Origin: Caldilinea sp. CFX5
GTDB taxonomy: Bacteria > Chloroflexota > Anaerolineae > Caldilineales > Caldilineaceae
DNA: 64,000 nt
Reading direction: 5' to 3'
Assembly (NCBI GenBank): GCA_021405325.1
Contig: QWII01000040.1
Location: forward strand, 1 to 64,000
The notes beneath the pieces are model-generated. The model was not told the origin of the DNA, made no database searches, and saw only the letters and a program-made list of their open reading frames with translations. This document shows positions 1-7,342 of the stretch, piece by piece. Each line of letters opens with the position of its first letter. Within the stretch, counting starts at the first letter, position 1. The position numbers were made by a program, and so were the translations under genes.

Positions 1-108
1 CTTGCCGATCTAACACCAGAGGAGCGGCTCGCCGATCTAACACCAGAGGAGCGACTTGCCGATCTAACACCAGAGGAGCGGCTCGCTGATCTAACGCCGG
101 AAGAAATC
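1..108 (+). repeat. 27-nt tandem repeat inside coding sequence
   Basis: Four units of 27 nt, starting at 1, 28, 55 and 82, each encode one 9-residue LADLTPEER unit. The first three are nearly identical at DNA level; the fourth has drifted at several bases. The near identity points to recent slippage or recombination, and unit number probably varies between strains. Confidence 0.85.
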
Positions 109-195
109 TTACAGGGACTGAGTCCAGAAAAACGGAAAGCTTTTTTGGATTCATTGCAGAAAAGCCCTCCGGCAGCGGCAACCGACGAAAAGTAG
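1..195 (+). CDS. C-terminal end of a repeat-tailed protein (partial)
   Basis: Only the last 64 codons are in the window, read in frame 1 to a TAG at 193-195. The segment opens with four tandem 9-residue units of the type LADLTPEER (27-nt period, 1-108), then a short tail rich in Lys, Ala and Pro. Such (L)xxLxPEER repeats are commonly found at the C-terminus of Rpn/PD-(D/E)XK-type putative transposase or DUF4351-like proteins in Chloroflexota and cyanobacteria; that family assignment is from memory of the tail only. An Rpn-type gene also lies at 7343-8356 but lacks this tail. The N-terminal domain is outside the window, so the function is not provable here. Confidence 0.7.
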   Translation, partial: LADLTPEERLADLTPEERLADLTPEERLADLTPEEILQGLSPEKRKAFLDSLQKSPPAAATDEK

Positions 196-225
196 ACTAA
201 TGGTGACAGCAATCACTGAGGCGGC

Positions 226-312
226 ATGAAGCTTGATGTACACGGCTGGGCCGCCATTGCCATTCTGGTGATGGCGGCCATGATTGTTTTCATAGAAAGT
301 CCCTACCGATGA
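226..312 (+). CDS. possible 28-residue membrane peptide
   Basis: A short reading frame runs from ATG 226 to TGA 310-312 and encodes 28 residues with one hydrophobic segment of about 18 residues (Ala/Ile/Met/Val-rich) after a short charged start. Its stop overlaps the Nudix start in an ATGA arrangement (309-312), which is typical of translational coupling. No clear Shine-Dalgarno is seen; GAGGCGG lies just upstream. It could be a real small membrane protein or simply a chance leader for the next gene. Confidence 0.3.
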   Translation: MKLDVHGWAAIAILVMAAMIVFIESPYR

Positions 313-701
313 TTGACAAACTAGCCTGGATTCATTTGCGCGACCGGAAGATTTTATGCGCCCGCACCAAAGGTAATGACACCTACTACTTCCCCGGCGG
401 TAAACGCGAGACGGGTGAGAGCGACCAAACCGCCCTGCTCCGCGAGATCAAAGAGGAGCTAAACGTCGATCTGCGCCCGGAAACGCTGCGCTTTTTAGGC
501 CAATTCGAGGCGCAGGCGCATGGAAAACCGCCAGGCGTATTGGTGCGGATGACCTGTTACACAGCCGAATACGATGGCGTACTCACGCCATCGTCGGAGA
601 TTGCCGAAATCGCCTGGCTGGGCTATGTGGATAAGGCACGCACGTCCCTGGTAGCGCACCAAATCTTCGACTGGCTACACGAAAACTCCCTCTTGGCCTA
701 G
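309..701 (+). CDS. Nudix hydrolase
   Basis: This 130-residue protein has a Nudix box starting at Gly31, with Glu37 and the REIKEE core at 45-50, fitting GX5EX7REUXEEXGU except that the last Gly is Asn52. The family hydrolyses nucleoside diphosphates linked to another group, using Mg2+ bound by the Glu residues; the substrate cannot be told from sequence. The length is typical of a single-domain MutT-like enzyme. It may be translationally coupled to the short upstream frame at 226-312, and the next gene has its own promoter at 776-804. Confidence 0.9.
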   Translation: MIDKLAWIHLRDRKILCARTKGNDTYYFPGGKRETGESDQTALLREIKEELNVDLRPETLRFLGQFEAQAHGKPPGVLVRMTCYTAEYDGVLTPSSEIAEIAWLGYVDKARTSLVAHQIFDWLHENSLLA

Positions 702-775
702 ACTTCACCGTTGCGCAAACCGCGCATAGCCCGCTGGTTTGCTGCTTTTCGGCCAAAAGTCTCTCCCAAAATAGA

Positions 776-804
776 TTGACAATGGCGGCGGAGACTGCTA
801 TACT
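776..804 (+). promoter_or_regulatory. sigma-70 promoter of the first sugar ABC operon
   Basis: TTGACA at 776-781 and TATACT at 799-804 are separated by exactly 17 bp. Transcription would start near 811 and give a leader of roughly 48 nt before the permease ATG at 859. Confidence 0.8.
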
Positions 805-858
805 GCTCAACAGCCACGATTGTAAACCAAACTACAATGGAATAATGGAGACGGGCGT

Positions 859-1779
859 ATGAAGCGAAGTCTGCTACGCCGTATGCAACGATACAGTACC
901 ATGTATCTTTTTCTGCTGCCGGCAATTATTGTCTCGTTGATTTTTTATTACCGACCGATGATCGGTCTGATCATGGCCTTTCAGAAGTACGACATTGTCA
1001 AAGGCATGTTCGATAGCCCCTTTGTTGGTCTTGATAATTTTAGAGCCTTCATCGACGACAGTGATTTTTGGTCAGCCCTCTGGAATACCCTAGCCATCAA
1101 TGGCCTTTATATCCTCTTTGGCTTCCCGCTCCCCATTGCGTTGGCGATTATGATCTTCGGGATGCGCGACAACCTCTTCAAAAAGGTGACACAAACCATC
1201 AGCTACCTGCCCCACTTTGTCTCCTGGGTGGTCATCGCCGGCATTGTCTATAAATTGCTCGATGTCAATAGCGGGATTGTCAATATCCTGATCAAAAATC
1301 TGGGCGGGACGCCAGTGGCCTTTATGCGCGAGCCGGATTACTTCTGGTGGATTATGACCATCACCAGCATCTGGAAAGAGTTGGGCTGGAACACCATTAT
1401 CTATCTGGCCGCACTCGCCTCGATTGATGCGACCCAGTACGAGGCGGCGATGGTGGACGGGGCGAACAGTTTCCAGCAGCTACTCTATATCACCCTACCC
1501 GGTCTTGCCCCCATCATTGGGCTGATGCTCATCTTTACCATCGGGACACTGGTTTCGAGCAACAGCGCTATCTCGTTCGATGCCATCTATAACATGCGCA
1601 ATGCCATCGTCGCTTCCCAGGCTGATACACTCGATTACTACATCTATTCAAAAGGCGTCTTGGGGGTCAAGTATGGTCTGTCCACCGCCGCCGGTTTACT
1701 ATTGAGTCTGATCTCCCTCTTCCTGGTGTTAGGCTCCAATGCGGTCAGCCGTCGTATCCGCGGCTACGGCGCTTTTTAA
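859..1779 (+). CDS. sugar ABC transporter permease, LplB type
   Basis: This 306-residue inner-membrane protein has six predicted hydrophobic segments and a binding-protein-dependent transport signature EAAMVDGAN near residue 195, followed by the loop that contacts the ATPase. It resembles the LplB/aldouronate-type permeases (family PF00528) that move oligosaccharides. It starts at ATG 859 after GGAG and is followed after 13 bp by the partner permease. As in most operons of this type no ATPase gene is present; a shared MsmX-like ATPase would be needed from elsewhere. The exact sugar is unknown. Confidence 0.93.
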   Translation: MKRSLLRRMQRYSTMYLFLLPAIIVSLIFYYRPMIGLIMAFQKYDIVKGMFDSPFVGLDNFRAFIDDSDFWSALWNTLAINGLYILFGFPLPIALAIMIFGMRDNLFKKVTQTISYLPHFVSWVVIAGIVYKLLDVNSGIVNILIKNLGGTPVAFMREPDYFWWIMTITSIWKELGWNTIIYLAALASIDATQYEAAMVDGANSFQQLLYITLPGLAPIIGLMLIFTIGTLVSSNSAISFDAIYNMRNAIVASQADTLDYYIYSKGVLGVKYGLSTAAGLLLSLISLFLVLGSNAVSRRIRGYGAF

Positions 1780-1792
1780 GGGGAAATCTTTC

Positions 1793-2689
1793 ATGACTAC
1801 AAGTAGCCTAAAACGTTGGGGCCGCAAACGCTTCTCGCTGGGCCAGTTGATCATCGGCGCAATCATGCTCGTTCTGTCCATTGTCACCGTCTACCCGTTC
1901 TGGTATTGTCTGGTCTATTCCTTTAGTTCAGCCGACCAGGCCGCCATGACCAATGTGGTGCTGTGGCCGGTGGGCTTTACCCTGGACAACTATATCACGG
2001 TCTTCAAGATGGATGTTATCTATAGCTCCACCTTGATCAGCATCTTTCGCACGGTTGGCGGCGTCCTCTACTCTTGCACGATTACGGGGCTGGCTTCGTA
2101 TGCCATCTCCAAACGGGGGTTGCCGGGCAATCGCGCCATTGCCCTCTTTTTGATTATTCCGATGTACCTCTCCGGCGGTCTGCTGCCCTATTACGTGACC
2201 ATTGCCCAGCTTGGCCTCTTCAACAACCTGTTGGTCTACATCCTCCCGCATGGCTTCTGGGCCTTTAACATGTTGCTGATGCGCACCTACTTTGACACCA
2301 TCCCGCCTGAACTGGAAGAGTCAGCCCGCATTGACGGCGCAAGCGATCTGACGATTTTCTGGCGGATCATCTTGCCGCTCTCCATGCCGATCTTCGCCGT
2401 GATCGCCATGTTCAACGGCGTCTGGCAGTGGAATTCCTGGTTTGATGCGGCGCTCTTTGTCACCAAGTTTGAACTGCGTCCGCTGCAAAATGTCTTGCAG
2501 TCCTTGATTCAAGAGAACACCGCCGATCTGGTCATGTTGATGCAAGGGCGCATTCAGGAGCGAACCGTCTCGGCGGAGACGATCCGTATGACGACCCTGA
2601 TTGTGACCACCTTACCCATTGTCTTTATTTACCCCTTTTTCCAGAAACATTTTATCCGTGGCATTATGATCGGCGCGGTCAAGGCATAG
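1793..2689 (+). CDS. sugar ABC transporter permease, YtcP/LplC type
   Basis: This 298-residue multi-pass membrane protein is the second permease half, with an EESARIDGAS signature (the EAA loop) near residue 180. I chose ATG 1793 (MTTSSLK) because it follows a GGGGAAA stretch and clears the upstream stop at 1779; an upstream in-frame start at 1739 would overlap the first permease. It pairs with 859-1779 to form the membrane channel. Its 3' side carries an octamer-repeat hairpin (2690-2772) that separates it from the binding-protein gene. Confidence 0.93.
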   Translation: MTTSSLKRWGRKRFSLGQLIIGAIMLVLSIVTVYPFWYCLVYSFSSADQAAMTNVVLWPVGFTLDNYITVFKMDVIYSSTLISIFRTVGGVLYSCTITGLASYAISKRGLPGNRAIALFLIIPMYLSGGLLPYYVTIAQLGLFNNLLVYILPHGFWAFNMLLMRTYFDTIPPELEESARIDGASDLTIFWRIILPLSMPIFAVIAMFNGVWQWNSWFDAALFVTKFELRPLQNVLQSLIQENTADLVMLMQGRIQERTVSAETIRMTTLIVTTLPIVFIYPFFQKHFIRGIMIGAVKA

Positions 2690-2772
2690 TCAAACAGTGA
2701 ATCAGTAAGACAGTAAGTCAGTCGGTCAGTCACTGATCCACTGTCCTACTGTCTCACTGTCTTACTTCCCCC
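2690..2772 (+). repeat. octamer-repeat inverted hairpin
   Basis: Starting at the permease stop, about four 8-nt units of the type CAGTAAGA/CAGTMRGT are followed by four units of the complementary type CTGTCTCA. The two arms can fold into a long imperfect stem. Related arrays lie at 12244-12340, 20528-20655 and 27177-27299. It could act as a terminator or mRNA-stability element between permease and binding-protein genes. Confidence 0.75.
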
Positions 2773-2847
2773 AAGTTGTGCTACTCACTCGGTTTAGAAT
2801 TACTCTATCCAATCGTCAATTCGTTTCCAACTTAGGAGGGTATGAGG

Positions 2848-4575
2848 ATGAGTGTCAAATTATCAAGGCGTGAAATGCTCAAGTTGTCAGCCGGCTTAAC
2901 GGCCATGACGTTGTTGGCAGCCTGCGCACCACAGGGCAACACGGCGCAAGAACCCGCCGCCGACCAACTGCTCACCCTGCGCGTGGCGGTTTCCCAATAT
3001 GGGGAGAAAGCGTCCAAGAATGTCAATGACATTGTGACCCCGTATGTGGAGAAGATGTTCAACGTCAAGTTCGATGCTTTTTTCCCGCCCCCAGGCACCA
3101 GTAACAAGGAGTTCTATGCCCTCAACAAAGCGGCGGGGACGCTGCCGGAGATTATGGTCACGGGCCGGCAGGAATCGCTCTTCCTCTCCAAAACCGGCGA
3201 TTTTGCCGACATGACGGATCGTCTAGCCGATATGCCAAGCTATATGCGCTGGGTGGAGCCGAAAACCTTCCGCCGCTGGCTGAGTGATGGTCGCCAGTAT
3301 GCGCTGCCGCAGATCGGTATCTATGGCGACGACCCGGCCTTACAGGGCAACATCTACTATGAAGGCTTCAACGTCTGGCCGCTGCTGATCCGGGAAGATA
3401 TTCTCACCCGCTTAGGCTATAAGCTGACCCCGCTGGCCGAGATTGCCAAGGAGACCACCGACAAGGGCATCTGGCCGACCTTTGACCAACTGGGCATCAC
3501 CCCCGCCATCGATACGCCGGAGAAGTTTGACGAATTGCTCAAGCAGATCCAGGCCGAAAATATCATGGTCGGCGACAAGCCCCTGACCCCGCTCAGCTCC
3601 ATCTACTGGTCGGTTTTCCACCTTTCCAGCATGATGGACAACGGCCACTGGCGCATCAATGAAGCCGGCGAGGTGGACGGTTTCCTCGGCTTGCCCGGCG
3701 CGCATCCCTACTACAAGATGTGGGCCGATTGGTATCGCACCGACCTGCTCGACAAGGACTATGTCACCCAGAAAGATGACCAGCTTCAGGAAAAATGGAG
3801 TACCGGTCGCGTGGCCGCCGGGTTATATGTCCCCAATCTGGGTGCAGCCCGCCAGTCGTTGATGGCCAAAGACCCGACTGCCATGATCCGCCCCGTGGCC
3901 TGGCCCAAACAGGATCAGAAATATGGCTTCTTCGACCTCTTCGAGACCGGCTTCTGGACAGCCACCTTCAACAATTCGATCCCGGACCTTGACCGCATCG
4001 TCGCCATGATCGAGTGGCTCAACTCGGATGAAGGCATTGATGTCAGCACCTGGGGGCCAAAGGAAGCCGGCTTGTACACCACCGATGCGAGCGGCAAGAA
4101 GCTCTGGAAGGATGAAGAGACCCGCACGAATATCATGGGCAATGTCATTGATACACAAAACGCCGAGTATTACGGGATCTTCAACCCGCTGGATGGCGGC
4201 TTTACCAGTCGCGTCTTCTTCTGCATGCCGATGGTAACAGCGCCAATCAAAGCTGACCCGCGCTTCAACTATGAACCAAAGCTCAACATCTTCGACATTG
4301 TGCCGCGCGTCCTGGGCAAAAACACGAACATGGGCTACAACACCGATGGTCGCGCCTGTTATGGCGACGGCGGCGAGAACACCACCTCGGTCGGCGACTA
4401 CTTCTGGTCCAAGTTCTCCAACGGCGAAATCGCCAAGCTTTTGACCGCCAAGGATGAGGGCGAGTTTGAAGCCGGTTGGGCCGAAATCCAGGACGGCTTT
4501 GAGAGCGACGGCAATTATTCCAAAGCCAAAGCGGACATGGAAAAGTGGTTCGCGGAGTTTGGCCCCAAAGCATAA
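2848..4575 (+). CDS. extracellular sugar-binding lipoprotein of the ABC transporter
   Basis: This 575-residue protein starts with a twin-arginine-like leader (SRREMLK) and a lipobox LAAC, so it should be exported and lipid-anchored. The size and the pairing with LplB/YtcP permeases fit the large solute-binding proteins (about 500-580 residues) of aldouronate or complex-sugar importers. ATG 2848 is preferred over ATG 2842 because AGGAGG at 2834-2839 lies 8 nt from it, the better spacing. The gene follows the two permeases, unlike the usual binding-protein-first order, and is separated from them by a repeat hairpin. The ligand cannot be predicted. Confidence 0.92.
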   Translation: MSVKLSRREMLKLSAGLTAMTLLAACAPQGNTAQEPAADQLLTLRVAVSQYGEKASKNVNDIVTPYVEKMFNVKFDAFFPPPGTSNKEFYALNKAAGTLPEIMVTGRQESLFLSKTGDFADMTDRLADMPSYMRWVEPKTFRRWLSDGRQYALPQIGIYGDDPALQGNIYYEGFNVWPLLIREDILTRLGYKLTPLAEIAKETTDKGIWPTFDQLGITPAIDTPEKFDELLKQIQAENIMVGDKPLTPLSSIYWSVFHLSSMMDNGHWRINEAGEVDGFLGLPGAHPYYKMWADWYRTDLLDKDYVTQKDDQLQEKWSTGRVAAGLYVPNLGAARQSLMAKDPTAMIRPVAWPKQDQKYGFFDLFETGFWTATFNNSIPDLDRIVAMIEWLNSDEGIDVSTWGPKEAGLYTTDASGKKLWKDEETRTNIMGNVIDTQNAEYYGIFNPLDGGFTSRVFFCMPMVTAPIKADPRFNYEPKLNIFDIVPRVLGKNTNMGYNTDGRACYGDGGENTTSVGDYFWSKFSNGEIAKLLTAKDEGEFEAGWAEIQDGFESDGNYSKAKADMEKWFAEFGPKA

Positions 4576-4587
4576 GCCACGGGTTAC

Positions 4588-4648
4588 GAATTACGAGTTA
4601 CGAGTTACGAATGTAGGATCGTAATTCGTAACTCGTAACTCGTAATTC
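4588..4648 (+). repeat. heptamer-repeat inverted hairpin
   Basis: Direct heptamers of the type TTACGAG on the left arm (4588-4611) are complementary to CTCGTAA units on the right arm (4625-4648), giving a 24-bp perfect stem with a 13-nt loop. It lies between the binding-protein gene and the PhyH gene and may serve as a terminator or RNA stabiliser. Confidence 0.85.
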
Positions 4649-4668
4649 ACAATTTGTACAAACAACTC

Positions 4669-5427
4669 ATGAACGCACACGAAACTTATCTTTTTGACCT
4701 GCAAGGGTACATCACCGTACCCAACGCGCTCAGTACCGAACAGCTTGTGACCCTGAACGCCCTCTGGGACGAGCGCATCGCCACCGATATTCCGGCCGAT
4801 AAGCCCAACCACCGCTGGGGAAATCTTTTCGAGTGGGGCAGGCCCTTGCTCGACCTGATCGACCAGCCCACCATTGTTCCCTACCTGAACACCATTCTTG
4901 GCAAAAACTTCCGGCTCGATCACGACTATGCCGACCTGATTCGCACCGGCAAGAGTCCCATCGGGTCGATGCTGCATGGCGGCGGCGCACCTTTTGACGC
5001 CAGCCAATATTACCAGTGGCGGGATGGTCGTATGTATAACGGGCTGACCGTGGTGGCGTACAATCTACGCGATGTGCATCCGGGGGATGGCGGCTTTGGT
5101 TGCGTCCCCGGCAGCCACAAGGCCAACCTGCCCTACCCGAACGAATGGCGCGACCTGGCCGAGTTCAGGCACTTCATGCGCGCCGTGACCGGCCCGGCCG
5201 GTACCGCCATCATTTTCACCGAAGCGCTGACGCATGGGGCCATGCCCTGGAACGGCGCAGGCGAACGGCGCACGCTCTTCTTCAAATATTCACCCTTTCC
5301 CCTCTCCTGGGCCGCCGGCTACTACAACCCGGACGATTACCCCGATCTCACCGATGCCCAACGGCTCATCCTCGAAGCGCCGAATGCGCGGTATAAGGGG
5401 CGCAAAGTCGTGTTGGGGAAGAAGTAA
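4669..5427 (+). CDS. phytanoyl-CoA dioxygenase (PhyH) family protein
   Basis: This 252-residue protein belongs to the Fe(II)/2-oxoglutarate PhyH-like family by its overall pattern: GDGGFGCVPGSHK, then a distal LTHG histidine and the 2-oxoglutarate-binding Arg in GERRTLFFKYSP. The first metal motif (HxD) is not in the textbook form; LDHDY and LHGG are candidates, so activity is not certain. ATG 4669 is preferred to a TTG at 4654. PhyH genes often lie beside sugar ABC operons in Chloroflexota and Planctomycetes, but their substrates are mostly unknown. Scraps of the same gene type recur at 6190-6222 and 7181-7241. Confidence 0.85.
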   Translation: MNAHETYLFDLQGYITVPNALSTEQLVTLNALWDERIATDIPADKPNHRWGNLFEWGRPLLDLIDQPTIVPYLNTILGKNFRLDHDYADLIRTGKSPIGSMLHGGGAPFDASQYYQWRDGRMYNGLTVVAYNLRDVHPGDGGFGCVPGSHKANLPYPNEWRDLAEFRHFMRAVTGPAGTAIIFTEALTHGAMPWNGAGERRTLFFKYSPFPLSWAAGYYNPDDYPDLTDAQRLILEAPNARYKGRKVVLGKK

Positions 5428-5446
5428 TGTCCGCTTTACGCCTTCT

Positions 5447-5505
5447 CGGTTGCACGCTGCGGTTGTCCGTCAGCGTGCAACCGTAACCAAAAGGGTTGCA
5501 CGGTG
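5447..5505 (+). promoter_or_regulatory. putative HigA operator repeats
   Basis: Three copies of GGTTGCACGSTG-type sequence precede higB: 5448-5459 forward, 5471-5482 reverse (these two form a 13-bp palindrome) and 5494-5505 forward, the last covering the -35 box. A fourth copy, GTTGCACGCTG, lies at 6083-6093 inside the 3' end of higA. Antitoxins of this family usually repress their own promoter, so these are good operator candidates; no binding has been shown. Confidence 0.6.
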
Positions 5506-5524
5506 GGAACTTCTAGGTTACAAT
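5496..5524 (+). promoter_or_regulatory. higBA promoter
   Basis: TTGCAC at 5496-5501 and TACAAT at 5519-5524 are 17 bp apart. Only 6 nt separate the -10 box from the higB ATG at 5531, so the transcript would begin at or next to the start codon (leaderless). Confidence 0.7.
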
Positions 5525-5530
5525 AGGGGC

Positions 5531-5809
5531 ATGATCAAAAGCTTCGCACACAAAGGGCTTGAGCAATTTTTCGAGACGGGCAGCAAAGCCGGCATTCAAC
5601 CGCGCCATGCTGACCGGTTGCGGCTGATTCTTGCCCAATTGCATCAAGCACGCTCACTGGATGACATGAAGATTCCCAGCTTGCGGTTACATGAGTTGAA
5701 AGGCAATCGCCAGGGGACTTGGGCGGTGACGGTACAAGCCAACTGGCGCATTACCTTCCGCTTTGTGGAGAGCGATGCTGAAGTGGTGGATTACGAAGAT
5801 TATCACTGA
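5531..5809 (+). CDS. higB: HigB-type toxin (RelE superfamily)
   Basis: This 92-residue protein starts [18 protein letters not shown] and carries the HigB-1 pattern [29 protein letters not shown] core, near residues 56-78, ending in DYEDYH. HigB toxins are ribosome-dependent mRNA endonucleases. The toxin-first order, followed 10 bp later by an XRE antitoxin, is the hallmark of higBA. The start is ATG 5531. The gene sits in a stretch flanked by an imperfect duplication of the PhyH 3' end, suggesting it arrived as an accessory module. Confidence 0.93.
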   Translation: MIKSFAHKGLEQFFETGSKAGIQPRHADRLRLILAQLHQARSLDDMKIPSLRLHELKGNRQGTWAVTVQANWRITFRFVESDAEVVDYEDYH

Positions 5810-5819
5810 GGGCCAAATA

Positions 5820-6131
5820 ATGATGAGAAAAATGTACAACCCGCCTCACCCTGGCGAAATCATTAAGGGCTTATGGCTCGATCCGATGGGTGCAAGTATC
5901 ACAGAAGCGGCTCATGCGTTAGGCGTTAGTCGCAAAACCTTGTCCAAGATCATCAACGGCAAAGGACGTGTCACGCCAGAACTGGCGTTGCGCTTGTCCA
6001 TCACGTTGGGAAGTAGCCCCGAAAGTTGGTTAGGTCATCAAGCCGCTTATGACTTGTGGCAACTGGAACAGGAGAGGGCGTCGTTGCACGCTGTACCATT
6101 AGTTGTGTCACCCGTAGCGCTCGCCGCGTAG
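5820..6131 (+). CDS. higA: HigA-type antitoxin (XRE helix-turn-helix)
   Basis: This 103-residue protein has the HigA signature PPHPGEIIK near the N-terminus and a helix-turn-helix ([20 protein letters not shown]), followed by the dimerisation helices with SPESWLGHQ. It should neutralise HigB and repress the promoter at 5496-5524. Start ATG 5820 follows GAGGG with good spacing; ATG 5823 is an alternative. Its 3' coding end contains another copy of the proposed operator sequence (6083-6093). Confidence 0.93.
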   Translation: MMRKMYNPPHPGEIIKGLWLDPMGASITEAAHALGVSRKTLSKIINGKGRVTPELALRLSITLGSSPESWLGHQAAYDLWQLEQERASLHAVPLVVSPVALAA

Positions 6132-6189
6132 CCACAAGACATCGGATCGGTTAAGCTGTGCCCGACCCACGCGCTTAGTGGACAGAGTG

Positions 6190-6291
6190 CGAAGGCGAAA
6201 AGTTATGTTGAGAAGAAGTAATTTTCGCTTTGCATCTTTATGGCTGAACGCTAGCAGACAATCAGAGCGTGCAGTCTTCGGTTGTCCGTCA
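6190..6291 (+). repeat. degenerate duplication of the PhyH 3' end
   Basis: GAAGAAGTAAT at 6212-6222 and CGGTTGTCCGTCA at 6279-6291 match 5418-5428 and 5460-5472, with similar but drifted sequence between. The match includes the last codons and stop of the PhyH gene. The two copies bracket higBA as imperfect direct repeats. The remaining intergenic sequence to 6358 shows no gene. Confidence 0.6.
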
Positions 6292-6358
6292 TTTATAATC
6301 ACTGCCTGTTACTGTGTTCGTTTGTGTATGACCTGAATAGGATGTAAAGAACAAATTT

Positions 6359-7087
6359 ATGGGACTAATGGTACATTGCCTTGGAAGGCTTCCAACTGAT
6401 CTAGCACGAAGCTATTTTATTTATGTTCTTGATTTTGGCTGGCAGGAACCTTTAGGCAACGCCATTAGACAAAACTTTGCCAGAATGGCGAGCCTAGCTG
6501 CTCAAAATAACGCCGTAGTCATTGCAGGCACTGATCCAGAAGCTTTTACAAAGGAAGTCATATCCTTCCACAGTAACAGTGAGTTGCTTTCTTATAGCCA
6601 TATTAACGGTCAAATTGCTGATGATTTATTACCAGCAATTTTGATTACCACATCACATCCTCGTGAATTTCAAAAGCTTAACGAATCCGAAGCTGTCTGC
6701 CGAAAAATACCTATAAACACAGAACTCGATCGATTGCTTCTTATTCCTGTCAGAGATTTTTGCAAATCACCTACCGACGTTATTCAATTGATTGAAAAGA
6801 TTTTTCGGGATATTCGTGAACAAAAACGACTTTCAGAATTCTCCGTAAGAAGTGTAATGTACAGAGACAGGCAAAAAACCCAAACAGATGCCTTAATTCT
6901 TCAGCCTAATACCAATAGTATTGGAGTGAATTTAGAAGAGTCATTTGCCTATCCATATACAGCTTACATCATCAATAATATAACTAATATAGTTGACACT
7001 GGCGGCGGGTCTGTGATCGGTGGTTCCGTGATCGCTGGTCAGGACTTTATCGGGCGAGATAAGGAAGAACCTATTGCTGATCTTTGA
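6359..7087 (+). CDS. hypothetical protein, probably truncated conflict-type gene
   Basis: I do not recognise the first 190 residues of this 242-residue protein; they look globular (YFIYVLDFGWQEPLGNAIRQ). The end carries INNITNIVDTGGGSVIG followed by GQDFIGRDK, a Gly-rich motif commonly seen in Chloroflexota and cyanobacterial STAND/NACHT or effector-associated proteins just before their main domain. After that motif the frame runs out of frame into DNA that matches an xisH end (from about 7071), so the gene was probably longer and has been cut by a deletion. Base composition is visibly more AT-rich than neighbours, suggesting transfer. The start at ATG 6359 has no good ribosome site; ATG 6368 is possible. 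Confidence 0.55.
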   Translation: MGLMVHCLGRLPTDLARSYFIYVLDFGWQEPLGNAIRQNFARMASLAAQNNAVVIAGTDPEAFTKEVISFHSNSELLSYSHINGQIADDLLPAILITTSHPREFQKLNESEAVCRKIPINTELDRLLLIPVRDFCKSPTDVIQLIEKIFRDIREQKRLSEFSVRSVMYRDRQKTQTDALILQPNTNSIGVNLEESFAYPYTAYIINNITNIVDTGGGSVIGGSVIAGQDFIGRDKEEPIADL

Positions 7088-7124
7088 CCCGGAGCAGGAG
7101 GTGATCGTCAAATGGATCGAATAA
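7071..7124 (+). pseudogene. xisH C-terminal remnant
   Basis: In the frame ending at TAA 7122-7124 the DNA reads LLLIFDPEQEVIVKWIE, which resembles the C-terminus of XisH, an endonuclease-like protein linked to element excision. It overlaps the following xisI-like start exactly as intact xisHI pairs do. The upstream part is missing and has been replaced by the 6359-7087 gene. Confidence 0.55.
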
Positions 7125-7180
7125 AAGCTTACCAACAGATCGTTGAACAAGTCTTGACCCAATACCTTGAACTCCATAGT
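7112..7180 (+). pseudogene. xisI N-terminal remnant
   Basis: ATG 7112, preceded by GGAGG, begins MDRIKAYQQIVEQVLTQY, which matches the usual opening of XisI-type proteins. The similarity stops near 7180, where the DNA switches to a PhyH-like segment; the frame continues only to TAG at 7244-7246 (44 codons instead of about 110). Confidence 0.55.
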
Positions 7181-7241
7181 CAACTATTTGCCCTTTCTCT
7201 GTTCCTGGGCCGCCGACTACCACAACCCTACGGAAGAGTGA
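7181..7241 (+). pseudogene. PhyH 3' fragment
   Basis: Read from about 7182 to TGA 7239-7241 the frame gives NYLPFLCSWAADYHNP, close to KYSPFPLSWAAGYYNP of the PhyH protein at 4669-5427. DNA from 7181 to about 7228 aligns with 5284-5331 with few mismatches. It is fused directly behind the xisI fragment. Confidence 0.65.
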
Positions 7242-7250
7242 TTTAGCACA

Positions 7251-7339
7251 GTTAGGAGTTACGCAGTTGACGGGCGCTACCAGAGACCTGTCAGGTTTCG
7301 CAAACCTGACAGGTCTTGTCCAACTGCGTAACTCCTAAC
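7251..7339 (+). repeat. nested palindrome (AGGASTTACGCA-end element)
   Basis: An outer 19-bp perfect inverted repeat (7251-7269 with 7321-7339) encloses an inner 29-nt palindrome with arms ACCTGTCAGGTTT (7286-7314). The inner palindrome recurs at 53536-53564, and the outer end AGGAGTTACGCA is nearly the same as the ends of the element at 48438-48502. It may be a MITE-like element. Confidence 0.8.
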
Positions 7340-7342
7340 AGT

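Noticed and set aside
1739..1792. Upstream start for the second permease
   Set aside because: It would overlap the first permease gene and add non-conserved residues; ATG 1793 is better placed.
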